Assembly (NCBI GenBank): GCA_001414485.1
Contig: LLEY01000076.1
Location: 186,001-250,000, forward strand
Direction: 5' to 3'
Origin: Calycina herbarum
Taxonomy: Eukaryota; Ascomycota; Leotiomycetes; Helotiales; Pezizellaceae
DNA: 64,000 nucleotides
Below the pieces are notes generated by a model that was given only the letters and a program-made list of their open reading frames with translations, was not told the DNA's origin and ran no database searches. Of the stretch, positions 31,161-43,464 are shown piece by piece. Every line of letters begins with the position of its first letter. Position 1 is the stretch's first letter. The position numbers and the translations under genes were made by a program.

Positions 31161-32331
31161 TCAAGCCTTCCCCGAAGCAATCTCAGCATAACCCTTTTTA
31201 ATACCCAACCTCTTCGCCTCATCATCTACGATCCCCGGAATTTCCTCGCTCAAACTCTTCCCTTTCGGACTCCACCCCAAATACTTCCTCGCCCTCTTCG
31301 CAAATCCCAAAGAGTTCAACCCCCAAGAAAAGGCCTCGAATCCAGCAAACTCTTTTGCTTCCTCGACCCCCATAGGCTTGACACTCTTTTCCTTGATATA
31401 TCCCTTTTCAAAAGCCACTTCACCAATTTGCTTGGAAACTTGACCCCAAACGTGATGTCCGTTTTCAGCTAGGAAATATCCTTCCTTTCCCCATAGGTGA
31501 TTGTCTAATTCTGGTTTATTTTCAATTGCAGCTTCGACGAGGAGAACGAAGAGGGAAGCGAGGTCGTGAGCATGAACGTTATTCCATTCCGTGAGGCCTT
31601 TTCCGAGTTGTGGTGCTTGTCCATGTTTCAGAGTTCCCTCTGTGATAGAATAAACCTGTCTACTGCGCTGGTTTCCCGGTCCTCTTCCTTTGCCGTAGAT
31701 AGTTGGTGGACAAACTATTGCGGTTTTGACGATATCGGATGAAGCTTCGAGGACAATCTTGTCGACATCACGATGGAAAGCGGAGTCAGGTAGGGAGGTT
31801 AATTCTGAAACCCTTTCGAGATCATCGTATGGTTGTTGAGAAGGTGCTTCGCCGTAAGTTTGGGTTTCCATGTCTTTCCAACAAAGGATGCCGGTCCCTG
31901 AGGTATGTAGCCAGAATCCAGGTTTTTCTTTGGTGTGACCTGCTGCCATTCCGGTTGCGATTGCACGAGCCGCTCCTGTATGATCTGAAGCATCGGCGGT
32001 GTCTAGAAATCAATTCATTAGACCATCATATTTAGCTGAAAAGCTATAGGTAACAAACGTATGACAATATCAGCTCGCGCGCTCTCCTTCTCCAACAACT
32101 CAGAATCGTCAAGGGTTCCATAAACGAGTCGTGTTTTAGGGAATGCAGCAGCAACTAGAGCACCCTTTTCGGAGTTCCGCACCAGTGCGGAGTATTCATA
32201 TTCAGGATGTGCTTTTTCAAGCGCGAAGAAAGCGTCTCCCCCGATGTACCCGGTGGTGCCTGTACTATAACTCTCATCAGCATTGCTACACCAAGATAGT
32301 TCAATACTTACATAAAAATTTTAGTAGCCAT
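31161..32331 (-). CDS. NAD(P)-dependent epimerase/dehydratase-like (extended SDR), 355 aa
   Basis: Exons 32312..32331 (only 20 nt, MATKIF + 2 nt), 32059..32264 and 31161..32002. Introns are 47 and 56 nt, and all phases agree. The Rossmann dinucleotide motif TGTTGYIGG starts at residue 8, directly after beta-1. DIVIHTADASDH is the beta-4 region. TSGTGILCW is followed by a region where the usual YxxxK is not obvious (PPTIYGKGRG is the conserved post-catalytic loop). C-terminal segments HAHDLASLFVLLVEAA and NGHHVWGQVSKQIGE are typical of fungal nucleoside-diphosphate-sugar-epimerase-like proteins. Cytosolic; the substrate is not predictable. Coding-strand skew changes near 31480. Confidence 0.85.
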
Positions 32332-32552
32332 CATCAAGAGGAGTCGTGTTTATGTTTTTTTTAAGTTGCGGAGGGATAGATATTTCATTTGTAAGTATGC
32401 CGAGCCTTCCCGGAAAGTGGAGTTCAATATGTACGACGTGTGGATGTAATAATTGGTCCCACCTGAAAATTTCTAAGCATGGTGAATTGAATCAACAACC
32501 TGATTAACTTTGCACTATATTTTCAAAAAGTGGAAGGTCGCTAACAAAAACA

Positions 32553-33188
32553 TCAGGGAACAAGCTTCGCATTTGCCCCAACTGGTGTGCAACAATTAAC
32601 AATGAAGTTTCGAAAAGGTTGAGCATGACCTACCTTTTGGCATATGATATTCGACGTTTCAAAACTATTTACCTCCTCCTCAGTAAGCCAGAATTCCGAG
32701 ATTACCTCAAGTTTCTTAAGCCTGTTTTCCTCTCCCCACACCTGAAGTAAGGTATGCAAAATCATGGGCCAGCTTGGATCAACCAACGGATAGGACTCGA
32801 TTCGAAGAGTTACAAGTGGGATGTTCTGTAACGTTGCCTTGCTAATGAAGGAGGTGATATCATATTTTTCTTGTCTGACGTCGAGGTGTCGAGGGACTGA
32901 ACAGAGCAAGAATCGCTTTCGATCGAGTCGAGTTCTCGCCTCCATGCTTACTTGTCGGTTTACAAGAAATATTGATGGTGTGTGAAGGATAGGCTTAGGG
33001 ATGGAAGGTCTCGCCCACTTGTAGTGATTCGTATTTGGCCAGTTCAATACATAATCGTAGATTACATCCCTCACTTCGCGAGGTATTTGGGTGAAGGGGA
33101 TAGTTTGGCGAGAAACAGGGAGTGAAACTTTGGCATCACACAATTCTCGTGAAATTCTCGCTTTCGTGGTGGGGGCTCTGTATCGCAT
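32553..33188 (-). CDS. Fungal F-box-like/2EXR-type protein, 211 aa
   Basis: Single exon. The ATG at 33188 (MRYRAPTTKARI) is the first true ATG. Residues about 30-50 read IPFTQIPREVRDVIYDYVL, the F-box-like LPxEIRxxIYxYxL signature common in ascomycete proteins of unknown function. ILHTPSIFLVNRQVSMEAR follows, the companion LLxxxRxIxxEA helix. The C-terminal half has alternating strands (VTLRIESYPLV, KKLEVISEFW). A GTAGGT after IICQK near 32638 could be a donor, so the last ~27 residues may be replaced by another exon. Probable adaptor-type or orphan protein; partners unknown. Confidence 0.7.
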   Translation of the reverse strand: MRYRAPTTKARISRELCDAKVSLPVSRQTIPFTQIPREVRDVIYDYVLNWPNTNHYKWARPSIPKPILHTPSIFLVNRQVSMEARTRLDRKRFLLCSVPRHLDVRQEKYDITSFISKATLQNIPLVTLRIESYPLVDPSWPMILHTLLQVWGEENRLKKLEVISEFWLTEEEVNSFETSNIICQKVGHAQPFRNFIVNCCTPVGANAKLVP

Positions 33189-33619
33189 GATAAAGGTGCA
33201 ATGGCGCAAGAGAAAGAAGAATGAAATCGAATCAGCCTAGATGTCCTGATAGAAAGAACAAGTACATATGGCCTCATACTTCCCCGCAGCGGAACGGATT
33301 CCGGTGTCGTATTGGTGTAACAGCACCTCTCGTCAGCCAGTCAATCACTTGTCATCTCGTATTTAAGTTTCCGAACAAATCACATCTTCACCAGTAAGCA
33401 AGCTAGAAACGACTTATCTTTTCCATAACAAGCATCCTAGACTCTTTTTTCAAATCCTAGCTAATAAAAACCCATCAAACTCAAACTTGAAACAGGCTTG
33501 CTATCCAGAATAGAAAAAAATGGAAGAGAAAACCCTCTCATAGGGCAGAAAAAAAGAATTGAAGAAGAAAAAAGACGTATCCCGGAGCACCGCTGTAATC
33601 ATCCTCCTACTCATATAAA

Positions 33620-33886
33620 TTGAGACCAATGGTTTTACAAGTGTAAACCATAGTGCGATCTCCGCAACCATTGCCGTTGCTGACTTTGCCATCCTTTATC
33701 GTTGGGTCGGATCCACGGATGGTGCAGGCATTTGCGGAATTCACATCGCAGATGTTTCCGGTTGCATCCTAAGAAATGAGACCTTGACGCCTGTTGAGGG
33801 AGAATTCGGGGATGGTGGAGGTGGAGGTGGCTGCTGTGGTAGTGAAAAAAGGCAAAAGTTGCAAGGATAATCTTAAAAGCGAACAC
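33620..33886 (-). pseudogene. Relic of a small secreted cysteine-rich protein
   Basis: A hydrophobic, signal-peptide-like segment (FAFKIILATFAFF) continues, only after a 1-nt shift in a six-T run near 33850, into a Thr/Ser linker and FSLNRRQGLIS. After an in-frame TAG comes a mature-like segment with four cysteines (NICDVNSANACT, NGNGCGD, VYTCKTIG), ending at a TAG near 33617-33620. The size and layout are those of small secreted effector-like proteins. The frameshift, the stop and the lack of a clear ATG argue that it is decayed. No named family recognised. Confidence 0.45.
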
Positions 33887-33899
33887 TGGAAAAAGTCAG

Positions 33900-36620
33900 T
33901 TGGCATGAAGGGGCTTGTTGAAGTATGAGGGACTTACTGTCGAGAAAGGAATTGGAGTGCTTAAACTAGTTTAAAAGATTTGATGTGCTGTTAAGCGGGT
34001 ATTGAAATTGATGTGATTTAATAAAGTATGCTATAGAGGTCGGCTCTTGAAACGTGAACAGAGAAAAGGAAAACTAAAGCAGACTGAAGGAAGCTGAAGA
34101 AGATGATGATAATGAGAAATTCAAGAAGTGAGGAAAGAGGTAGTTATATATTCATCAAAATTCTATGAGAACCTGTCGTATCCCACCACCGCAGTCGCTT
34201 TACCATGGCGACGTATTGTTAGATATTGGCATTGTTTCAATGAAATTGATTGAACTGCTTCTTGTTCACCTTGTTTCTTCGATTAAGCATCTTGGAAGTC
34301 GATGATGATAGTGCAAAGCCTCTTGAATTCTCGAGTAAACCCCTATCATGGGAAAGAAGTTGCTAAATGCAGATCTTGAAACACCGAAACATTTCTTGGC
34401 TTTCTACTTTGCTCTAACAAGCAAAGTCAAGGAAAATTCCAGAAAATCCGATGAACAATTGCGAAGTTTTCATGATGCTGTGGTGGTTCTTCGCTTACCT
34501 GAAAACGGTGTGGTTAAGCTTTTCGCTTCATTGTATGACCGTCCTATTGTCTCAAAATAGACCTTAACCTATAAGAGCTGTTTGCGCCTACTATACTGTC
34601 CTACCCCGTAGTGTACAAACCCCACACGAGAAACGACATTTCGCTCAATATAGCCACTGAGCTTCTATTCCGCCGTCATGGGGCGATTGTGTTGTTAAAA
34701 ATAACTTACACCGAGTACTTGGCCTAATTCGACAATAGTCTTAGAAGGTTGCCGAGTTTATCTACATCCAGTGCAAGGATTCGATTCTTTTGATTTTTTG
34801 GGGTGGTATTTTGCCATCCAAAAATTATCGTGAAACTGTTGCTTTTGCAGTAGGAGTTCCGTATCGACGTAAAACATACTTCTACTGCCGTTTGCGAAGG
34901 AAAGGAAAGCAAGTGATGGAATCAAGGATGTCTGTAATGTGGAAAGAAGATCGGTTGAATTTATCTTGTATCCATGGTCTTCTTCTTCCCCGTTGGACCC
35001 GCCCAACGAGGTTCGAGGTAAGAGCCTCGGTTATCATTCTGCCTACACTCAAGCAAAAGATATTCTTCTAGAAATCCTTGAAGAAATGACCTAGTACAGT
35101 TGAGACTTATTAATGCTAACTATTATAAGCACCATTGATTCAATTGTCCAAGGACTTATAGCACGGTAACTTCCAGGTGTACGTAGAACGAAGACCAAGA
35201 CTCCCACAATTAGTGCTGGTGGTCAATCTCATATCTCCCTTCCTTGTAAACGTTATAAGCAGGTTTCCAAGATAAAGTGATCAAAAAAAGGAAAGGCAAA
35301 GAAGGCGACGTTACGCTAATCAGCATACCATCAAGCGAGGAAGTAACTCGTGGCTCTGTCTCTGAGCTCTGCTAAGTAAACGCGATGCATGAGAGGAAAA
35401 TCCATGTGCTTAACATGACAATTTATACATTGATGAATATCAAGAGCAACTAACTAATTTGAACTAAGAGTTCTACAGAAATAACTAGTATTGAATATCT
35501 CAAACAAGACACGAAGTTCTTCAATATCTGCCGCAACAAGATTCTGCAAATTCTAGGTAATAACAACCCCAAACAAAAGGCACACCCAAGGAACAAATCA
35601 GAAACCATTCCCCAAAAACCAAAGTAGTCTTTTATTAGAATTCACTTCATCAATCTAGTGTTCCAGCAATACTATCATGTCAATCAAAACTGGTTTTCGC
35701 GAGGTAGCCCAACATCCCCATCCCAAATTCCCTCAATGTAAAACCAACAACGTATCTCCTCAATTGCCAGTTCCGAAAAGGGAGCTCGTCCAGAAGACAT
35801 GAGAACACTCCCAAACGAACTCAACATCAAATCACTCCCCTGGCTATAAGTATATAAGTCTCCTTTAACAACCTTTCCTCACCTAGAAGAAGTGGACATC
35901 CAGCATCAACATAACAATACCTCCAAACTCGGGCCCAGAATATTTCTCAGATCGAAGATCCGTATCCACCTAGGTGCCCTCTTTACGTGTATTCCCCCCT
36001 CGTCGAAAACTCTCCGAGTTCAATTAACGGTATAAACCCACTCTCGGAGCCTCTAAAAGTGGATAACAAACGCCTCCACTTTGCGCGCATATTTAAAAAG
36101 ACGTCTGTGCGAATTTGAGGACAGAGGAGAGTATCTTCTTACGTATCGATGATTTTGTGACGGAGAAAGAGAAAGTTTGAATCGAATCGCATACATGTAC
36201 AGAACTTTTGGTAGCACCCAGAGAAAGATAGAGAGAGAGTGACCAAACACCGAGAGTAGCAACTTTCAACAGACCAGAAGCAGAGCGGGACCAGAGAGAA
36301 CTTGGAAGGTAAAAATACAGTCTAAACATCACGAGGAGCCAGAAACAAGAAAGAATCTAGCAATCATCGCTTCAGAAACATACAAAATAAAATCAACAAA
36401 ATTTCTCTGAGAAAAGCGAACCCAAAATTCTCAAAACATCCTTCCAATAATTCCCCAAACTATGTACAAGAAAAAACCCTTTCCCTAGAACCCGCTTTAA
36501 TAAGAGCTTTTATAACGCCCAGCGTGATATCCTTTATATCCAGATACCAAACAACAAACCCCTATCCAGCACATCTAGAGAATCTCTCCTCTCATCTCGT
36601 CATATAAATACCCCTCAAGA
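33900..36620. other. Gene-free stretch of about 2.7 kb
   Basis: Short frames at 34348-34560 (+) and 34758-35006 (-) have no domain or splice support. The rest is AT-rich intergenic DNA. 36100-36420 contains AG-rich tracts that may be the 3' side of the lactonase gene. Confidence 0.4.
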
Positions 36621-36632
36621 TACCATCAACAT

Positions 36633-38089
36633 CTACTCCTCAAAAATAACCATGGTAACCGCTCCCATGCCCTCCTTACTAGCAACAATCTTGCCAAAGG
36701 TACCAGTCTTAACATCCCGCTCAATAATCACAAACCGGTCGCTTTGCTGCAACCCAACACCCGCAAGAGTCCCCGCCTTGTTGAGTGAGAATTGTCTAGG
36801 GAAGGACCCTCCAGCAGGAGCTGACTTGACGAAAGTAAGTTTTCCAGTCGTTGGGGCGATGGACCAGGTTTGAAGGGTGTCGGATGGAAGAGCGGTGGTA
36901 TTTGTGGTATCTGGGTTTGGGACACTAAGGAGAGTGGCGTTTCGGGTTGAGGTGTGGAAGAACTTGTTGTCGGGCTATGGGCTGTGTGAGTATGTAATCC
37001 TCGAGTATATGGATGTGAGGGGAAGGGACTTACGCTTATCAGTGCTTCTGCGGCTGCGGTTCCAGCTGGTGCGGTGACGTTGCCCAAAATTCCGAAGCTC
37101 TCGATTATCTCGAACTCTAGTGTTGTACCATAGGTAACTTTGTAACTGGAAACACTGTTGGCCAATTCAGAAACAAGGTAAAAATAGACTGTTTCGTTCT
37201 TGGCTGTGACGGTGACGTTAGGGAGAGAGTGAGGAGTATAGAAAGAACCGTGACGTGGACCAATTCCAGGGACAACCGCAAATGGTTCTTGCTCGGTGAG
37301 CTTGGAGGTTTTGGCATCGATGGAGAAGATACGGAGGAGATCTGAGCCTAGATCTGGTGCAACAACTGTTATGGGATTAGCATTATTGTATTTATCAAGA
37401 TAGGAATCATTATATTTGAAGGTCACGAGACCATCGGGAATTGAGATATATACATCCATCAAGCCCGAAGACGCAGGGAAAAGTATTTGGACTAGAGGGG
37501 TACTCACTAAATTTACCAGTGGGGTCTAAAATCACCTCATGAGGGTGGGGCGCCTCTTGACGAATTGGGTCTTTTCCTGGGCCAGAATTGGTGAAGAAGA
37601 AGTTGCCATTGTTTTCTAGTGAACCATTGGTCTTTACAGACCATGATGAAAGAGCATGGCCTCCACTGTTTGAAAGTTAGCTTTTCCAGAATCCAAGAGT
37701 CGAGTGATCACTTACTAATGAGCCACCGCTAATCCCTTTCCTTCGTTGTATGAGATGGTGCTCACTGGTCCACCAGGGGCAGTGTGATTGCAGACAAACT
37801 GTAAAGCACCGTTGTTCGCGACCTTGAAAATATCGATAGATCCATTTGCACCATTCCAGTCCTCATTCAGAGAGTACACAAGCTTCTTGTCCGACCTGTA
37901 CTCCAACCATGATGGTTGTGGTGCAGAACCATTTATATGTCCCAACTCCTTGAGTGAGTAATTAGATCCCGCCTTGTCCAACGAGAAACTAGTGATGGTT
38001 CCGACATATGAAGAAACGTGAACATTAACCGCAGCAGCTGAAGCTATCAGACCCGCCGCTGGCACAGTCCGTAAGATGTTGAAACGCAT
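36633..38089 (-). CDS. Secreted lactonase-type seven-bladed beta-propeller (PF10282-like), 397 aa
   Basis: Exons 37716..38089, 37508..37665, 37034..37365 and 36633..36962, all phases consistent. The start MRFNILRTVPAAGLIASAAA gives a signal peptide; an upstream in-frame start at 38212 would bury it. Propeller-type repeats: VHVSSYVGTITSFSLD, PSWLEYRSDKKLVYSLNE, GGHALSSWSVKTNG, PHPHEVILDPTGKF, VAPDLGSDLLRIF, GSFPRQFSLNKAGTLAGVG, DRFVIIERD. The HPHEV...PDLGSD pattern is that of the 6-phosphogluconolactonase/carboxy-cis,cis-muconate lactonizing family. With a signal peptide and many N-glycosylation sites it is likely extracellular. The true substrate is unknown; muconate cyclase-like activity is one option. 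Confidence 0.9.
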
Positions 38090-38224
38090 GGTGGGATAGA
38101 GGCTCTGTTCAAATGCAGATGCGCAAGCAGGGAAAACAGAGTTGACAAACAAAAAAGTTAAGGACGAGAGAGAAGTAAAGAAGGTAAGGAGGGTAATGGG
38201 AACTTGCCACATGGGCGATCAGGG

Positions 38225-39770
38225 CTACCCTTTTAATGTTTTTTCCCTTCGGGAGATGTGTGGTAAGGAATGGATACCGCAATAAGGTTCACCTTGAGGA
38301 TGGGATGCCCAGAATGTGCCAGCCCAGAGGCCCGAGAAATTGGCACCTGCAGCAGCTGGGTCGGTTGGTCGGGATGGTACGAATGGAGTCAACGATTGCA
38401 GGCTGTGAGCAATGGCAGTCAGCCAGCGTTGATGTTGCTGCCGAGTAGCGTTGTCTAGGTAAGACTCAGAGATTGCGAGAGGCGAGCGGCCAGCGTTTGA
38501 GCCTGTTGTTGACTGGAGCGCCGTGACGGGGGAGAAGCCGCTGGGGTCAATGTTTCTCGCGGTAGGCGCAGCTGATCTAGTGATCTTCCAAAGAACAACA
38601 ACCCGGACGGATGCAGGCACAAAAGAGGGAGACGAGGGACCCGGATTAATCGGATTAATCAACGGCGAGGCGGGCCCTGGCTTCGAGGATGGAGGCTCGA
38701 GGAAGCAGGGAAAGCGAGGGAGGGGTTGACAGGAGATCTCGGTCGTTTTGCAGTCCAGCTGGAGGAAAATTTGAAAGGAGATGTGCGGGGTCTCGTGGAG
38801 CTTGGTTTAAGATGCCGGCGGATAAATGACGAGGATTGGCGATGCTAGCTCGAGGATGCAATGCTTGCACCCAGGATGGCAGGATGGAGCCTTGAAGATG
38901 CTTGGCTTGGGTGGTACTTGTACAGAGGAGTCGTAGCGGTGGGATATGCAGTGTTCAATTCCGAAACGTGAGGCGGCTAAGCGGTCAGTCTGGCCTACTG
39001 TGGCTTGTGAAGTTTTACTGTAGAGTTTGTGATCACGAAGAGGTCGAGGAGGCCAGAAGAAATTTATATAGATGTAGTTCGGAGGGTGTGACTGTGGAGA
39101 ATGACCTGCGAAACATTCACAAAAAAAGAGAGACCTCTTTCAAGTTTCATCGGTCGGTCCTGTATGAATCATCTTGAAGGATCCAACATACAGCTATTGA
39201 CCACTCGTCAATATCACTTCGTTCCTTGATATTGACAAATCCTTCAACCATTGTCCCCCAGGTTTCGGAAATATACTCCTACATAAATCCTCATCCTCTA
39301 TGGCGATCTCAATGCCACAATAGTAAAGTCACAGTGCTTATCCACCATTGTCCAATCGCTCTCTTGGGAAATAAATGCATGTCAATTACACAAACATTAA
39401 TCCTAATCGCGAGTCACCATCCGCCTACAGTCAACGGCAATCACTTGAATGCCGTCATTTTTATACCAAAAATCGTTATTCCCATTATACATTTTGACAT
39501 CCCGCGTCGTATACAATAACACATTGATGAATCAGATTACCCAAGTAGCCGGCCGGGAAATATCAAGAAGTTTGATGTAGTGTCACCAACGACCCGCACT
39601 CGCGTGGATAAAAAAGGGATTGCGACAATCACTTGAACTGACGACCCGTACATTGGGAACCATCAAGACCGAGCCGCTTCACACCTGCTTCCTTGGTTTC
39701 GCTAGGTGTTCGCGAAGGCTCAAGAGATAAATAAAAATCCAAATCAGCATCGAAACTATATTCTATACAA
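38225..39770. other. Intergenic region, no gene recognised
   Basis: Frames near 38225-38870 arise from GC-balanced sequence upstream of the lactonase gene and have no support. 39180-39560 is C-rich on the plus strand and may be the 3' flank of the CLC gene. Confidence 0.4.
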
Positions 39771-39781
39771 CGATACGTATC

Positions 39782-42510
39782 CTATCGATCCTCAAGCTCA
39801 ACTCCATCATCTTCATCATCCTCTGTCCCGTCCATCATATAACTCGTGGGGCCTGTATGCCCCCTTGGTGGACTCCTCAGAGGTTCTTCCTGGTTGCCTC
39901 CAATTCTTATTTTGCCTCTCGAAGCATGATGCACTCGATCACTTACCCATAAGGCACTCCTCTTCAACACGCCCCAGAGCCTTTCTTGACTCTCAACAAG
40001 ATGCCTATCATCTCTAGGATTCTCATTTGCCTCAGCTTTGAATTGATATTTTAGGCAATCCTTGACAGTAACAAGGCCGCTGAGTTTCCCGTGATATTCG
40101 ATGAGGATGACCCGAGGACCAATCTTGCGGAAGAGTTCCATGACCGTTTCGAGCGGTAAACGTGGATGAACCGTTACCGGCGTGGAATCGATAAAGCGGC
40201 TGAAGTCTACTGCCGAGGATGACATGCCCTCGAAGCTTGTAGGTCCCGGGGTTGTAGGAGTTGTTGGATTTAGTGACGACGGAGGACTGAAAAAGCACTT
40301 TGCGCTTGGGCTAATATTGCGGTCTTTCTTGACTCGATCGATGGCATATCGTAATTCAGTACGCCCAATGTATCCAACAAGGATTCTTGATACTCTGCTT
40401 TCAACAATCGGGAAGCCTTGATACTTGTCTTCTTTCAGTAATTGCTCGACATGCTTCATCGTCAGGCCAGCAGTTGGTAATGCCATGACATCGCTGGTCA
40501 TGACTTGAGAAACTGGAACCCCGAAAGTATGTTCCTCTTTGTTATCCAGGAATGGGAATCCATTGAACCAGATCATGCGATCTGCGATTCCTCCTTTGCC
40601 AAATAGCTCGCTGACTGCTTTAGTGACTCCAACAACAATCATTGTAGGCAAAATATAAGTCAGAGCTCCTGTAAGTTCAAACATGATGACAACCACAGAA
40701 ACTGTGATGTGCATTATGCCGCTCAAGGCTGCGGCTGCACCCAAGAAAGCGTATGTTCCCGGTGTAATACAGGGAACATCTGGCTCACATGCCGAAAAAA
40801 ATACTGATGCCGGATACGCTTCATGTAGTGCCTGAACCAATATTCCAACGGTTCTACCAAATGAAGCTCCAATTGCCATAGAAGGCACGAAAATACCAGC
40901 CGGTACTTTGCAACCGTATGAAATGATAACGAGGAATGTCCGTAGAATCGTTGCAATAGTCAACGAGAGTACCATTCTCCACCGATTTTCCTTTTCGCAG
41001 ATTCCATTGTAATCCTCGCCTCCTTCGCATTCCAGAAAGAGCACTTCCATACTTTCCGTCATGTCTATTCTCAAAAACATATTTGGGTAGCACACAATGG
41101 CTGTTCCTGTTGCTAGCAAAGTAGCTTCGAGAAGAGCGTATTTGGTGAGGTACTTCTTTCGAAATGCTTGCGCCCTCAGATTCCACTTGATAACAAAGGC
41201 CCCATAAAGCCCGCCAAATATACCAATAATGATGTAGAAGACGACTTCGAAAAAGTGCCATGACCGATCATAGCGAACTTGAAACATGACCAACTGCCCT
41301 GTGCGAAAGGGATTCATCATGGCTAGAACAGCTGTCGCAACCAGGGCGCAGAAATAACTCCTCCACATCGTCTTCAGAGGGAAGTACGATGACATTTCCT
41401 CTAGAGAGAATAGCACTCCTCCAATAGGGCTACCAAAAGCCACTGCCACACCTGCTGCCGCGCAGGCACTCAATATTTCTCGAGTCTTTGCTGCATTTCT
41501 CTTGTACTTTTCGAAAAGGCGCGAAATGACGTTTCCAGTACAGACCGCGTAATGTACGCTGGGCCCTTCTTTTCCAACAGATAATCCCGACGCAATCGCA
41601 AGTGGCAAGGCCACAGATTTTATAACCAATGTCCAGAATCCAAGAAACCCTTTCATAACGAATCCCGCTATGATACACTTGATCTCCGATATTCCAGAGC
41701 CGGCAGCGTAGGGTGCAAATAACTTTACTAAACTGGCAGAAGTAAGAGCGAAGATTGTCTGCGGTAGTTAGCAATGTGCGGAAAACGTCCGAAGATATAC
41801 CCACGGCAAACATAATATACAACACATAATTGACAGGAGCCAAAGAACTCCACCGATGCCAATTCTCACAACTATCTTCCCCCCAACAACAAAAGTTCTC
41901 GTTGAGATAGAACGCCGTATCGCAGTAACCCAGCTTTATATCCGAAAGCCATTCCGTGATAATATTCAGAAACGCCGCATTCATGCCAATCGCCGCGCCT
42001 GTCCTGTATCAGCACCCGTTATTGACTAATGCCAATAATTGCATACCTATCAGAGTAACCACAATCCATCCTTGCGCCGCTTCATAAGATTCCCAAACTT
42101 TGTAACGCCATCCCGCTCGTCCTCCTCGTTCGAAGAAACCTGCAGTCTCTTTCCGCCGGACCTTTCTTCGTATTTGTTCTTTCGCCGCGTCCTGTACCCA
42201 ATCTACTACTTGTCAACACCATATCCCCCATCCATCTATCGGGTTTGCGCCAGACATACCTATAGTCGTAAAATCCTAGGTATCATTAGCAGATTCCCCC
42301 AGATCCAGAGGAGGCTCGAAAGACATGGCATACCTCATAACGTTTAATTTCATCAATCTCCTCGTCTATCTGAGCTTCCGCGTTCGTCGGGGCAGACGTA
42401 GCCTCGCCCTGTTCGGCATTGGAGATGGCAAAGGAGATCCTGGAGCTCACTGAGGGGCGGCGGTGGAGGCCAGGGGTGGGCACATTGAAAGAAGATGATC
42501 TGGAGTTCAT
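39782..42510 (-). CDS. CLC-family chloride channel/H+ antiporter with CBS domains, 840 aa
   Basis: Exons 42334..42510, 42260..42275 (16 nt), 42047..42205, 41805..41998 and 39782..41758. The joined phases read RYEDFTTI then VDWVQD, the conserved CLC N-terminal segment. Key motifs: GSGISEIK (selectivity), GKEGPS with gating Glu at about residue 246, FSLEEMSSYFPLKT holding the proton-path Glu (about 302/303) found in ClC-3/4/5 and yeast Gef1-type exchangers, and CKVPAGIFVPSM. About 18 membrane helices precede two C-terminal CBS domains (VSQVMTSDVMALP; RLPLETVMELFRKIGPRVILIE). The tail is acidic. Expected in endosomal/Golgi membranes for luminal ion balance, as for Gef1. Confidence 0.93.
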
Positions 42511-42829
42511 GACCCTTTGCACATTGTTGAAGGCACCGTGGTTCTTCCAATCTTCCTAGACTTCGAGGTCGATTCCAGGCGCAGTGGCTGGTGATGTGCC
42601 AAGAAATACTTACGTGATCCGTCCGATCCTGGGGAAGTTAGATTTGAGACCGTTTATGCAAAGGTTATAATTTGTCTCGAGATCAAAATAGACAATCTTT
42701 CTATTGCAAACGTAGTCTCCGCAGTAGATGGACCTAGAGAACCTTGGAAGACAAACAGTTCTCGCAATCGTTTCTTGACCGGAGCTTCCCACCACGGCTC
42801 GGCTTTGGCCCGGACCGAGACCAACTCGG

Positions 42830-42927
42830 TTTAGACTTAATTAACAATTTAAGACTATTAACCCAGGTGTTTTAGAACAACCATATTACAAAATACTGGT
42901 ATTTACTGCCGCTTTTAATGTCCACTG
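42830..42927. repeat. One-ended copy of MITE family B
   Basis: The reverse complement of 42880-42927 reads GGCTTGCAGTGGACATTAAA followed by GCGGCAGTAAATACC, matching the ends of the copies at 46281 and 49020. The interior TTAACCCAGGTG also matches. No second terminal repeat was found to the left, so the copy is truncated. Confidence 0.55.
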
Positions 42928-43464
42928 CAAGCCATCCCATATATGATTTACACAAGTGAGTAGCAAGTAACAAGTCAGCCAAGATACCTGACAGACTTTG
43001 AACATGCAGATCCAGTCCACGTTTGTCTGATTTGCGCACTGTTTCCTTCTGATGGTGGCAGAATCCTTGATTTTCACTTATTGGGTACGGGGCGGGGGAG
43101 GGGGGTTGAACTTCATTTTCTGTTGCTGTTCGCTGTAGTGGGGTCAAGTCTTTTAAGTGAAGGTCGAGGCACGCGTTTTCCGGAACTCGAGAAAGTATGG
43201 TGAATGAAGGTGCCGTTAGCTGTTGTCGTGGAGTGAAGTTTGGCTTGTTTACTCCTATTCCATCAAAGCCCTCAAGGTTAACCGCGCGACATGCAACAAA
43301 ACTCAAGACCAGCTATCATAGGCGGCCTGTAAATGCGGGGGCGGAACGGGAACAACCGAGCCGCTAGCAGCTATCTCTTAATCGCAACCAATCACTCACC
43401 GGCATCATTCATACGTTTGTTGATTTCTTCTATGTTTTACTCATCCCTGTTGCATTGCGACTTT

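Noticed and set aside
38225..38662. 145-codon minus-strand frame upstream of the lactonase gene
   Set aside because: No signal peptide, domain or splice continuity with the downstream gene; composition fits chance.
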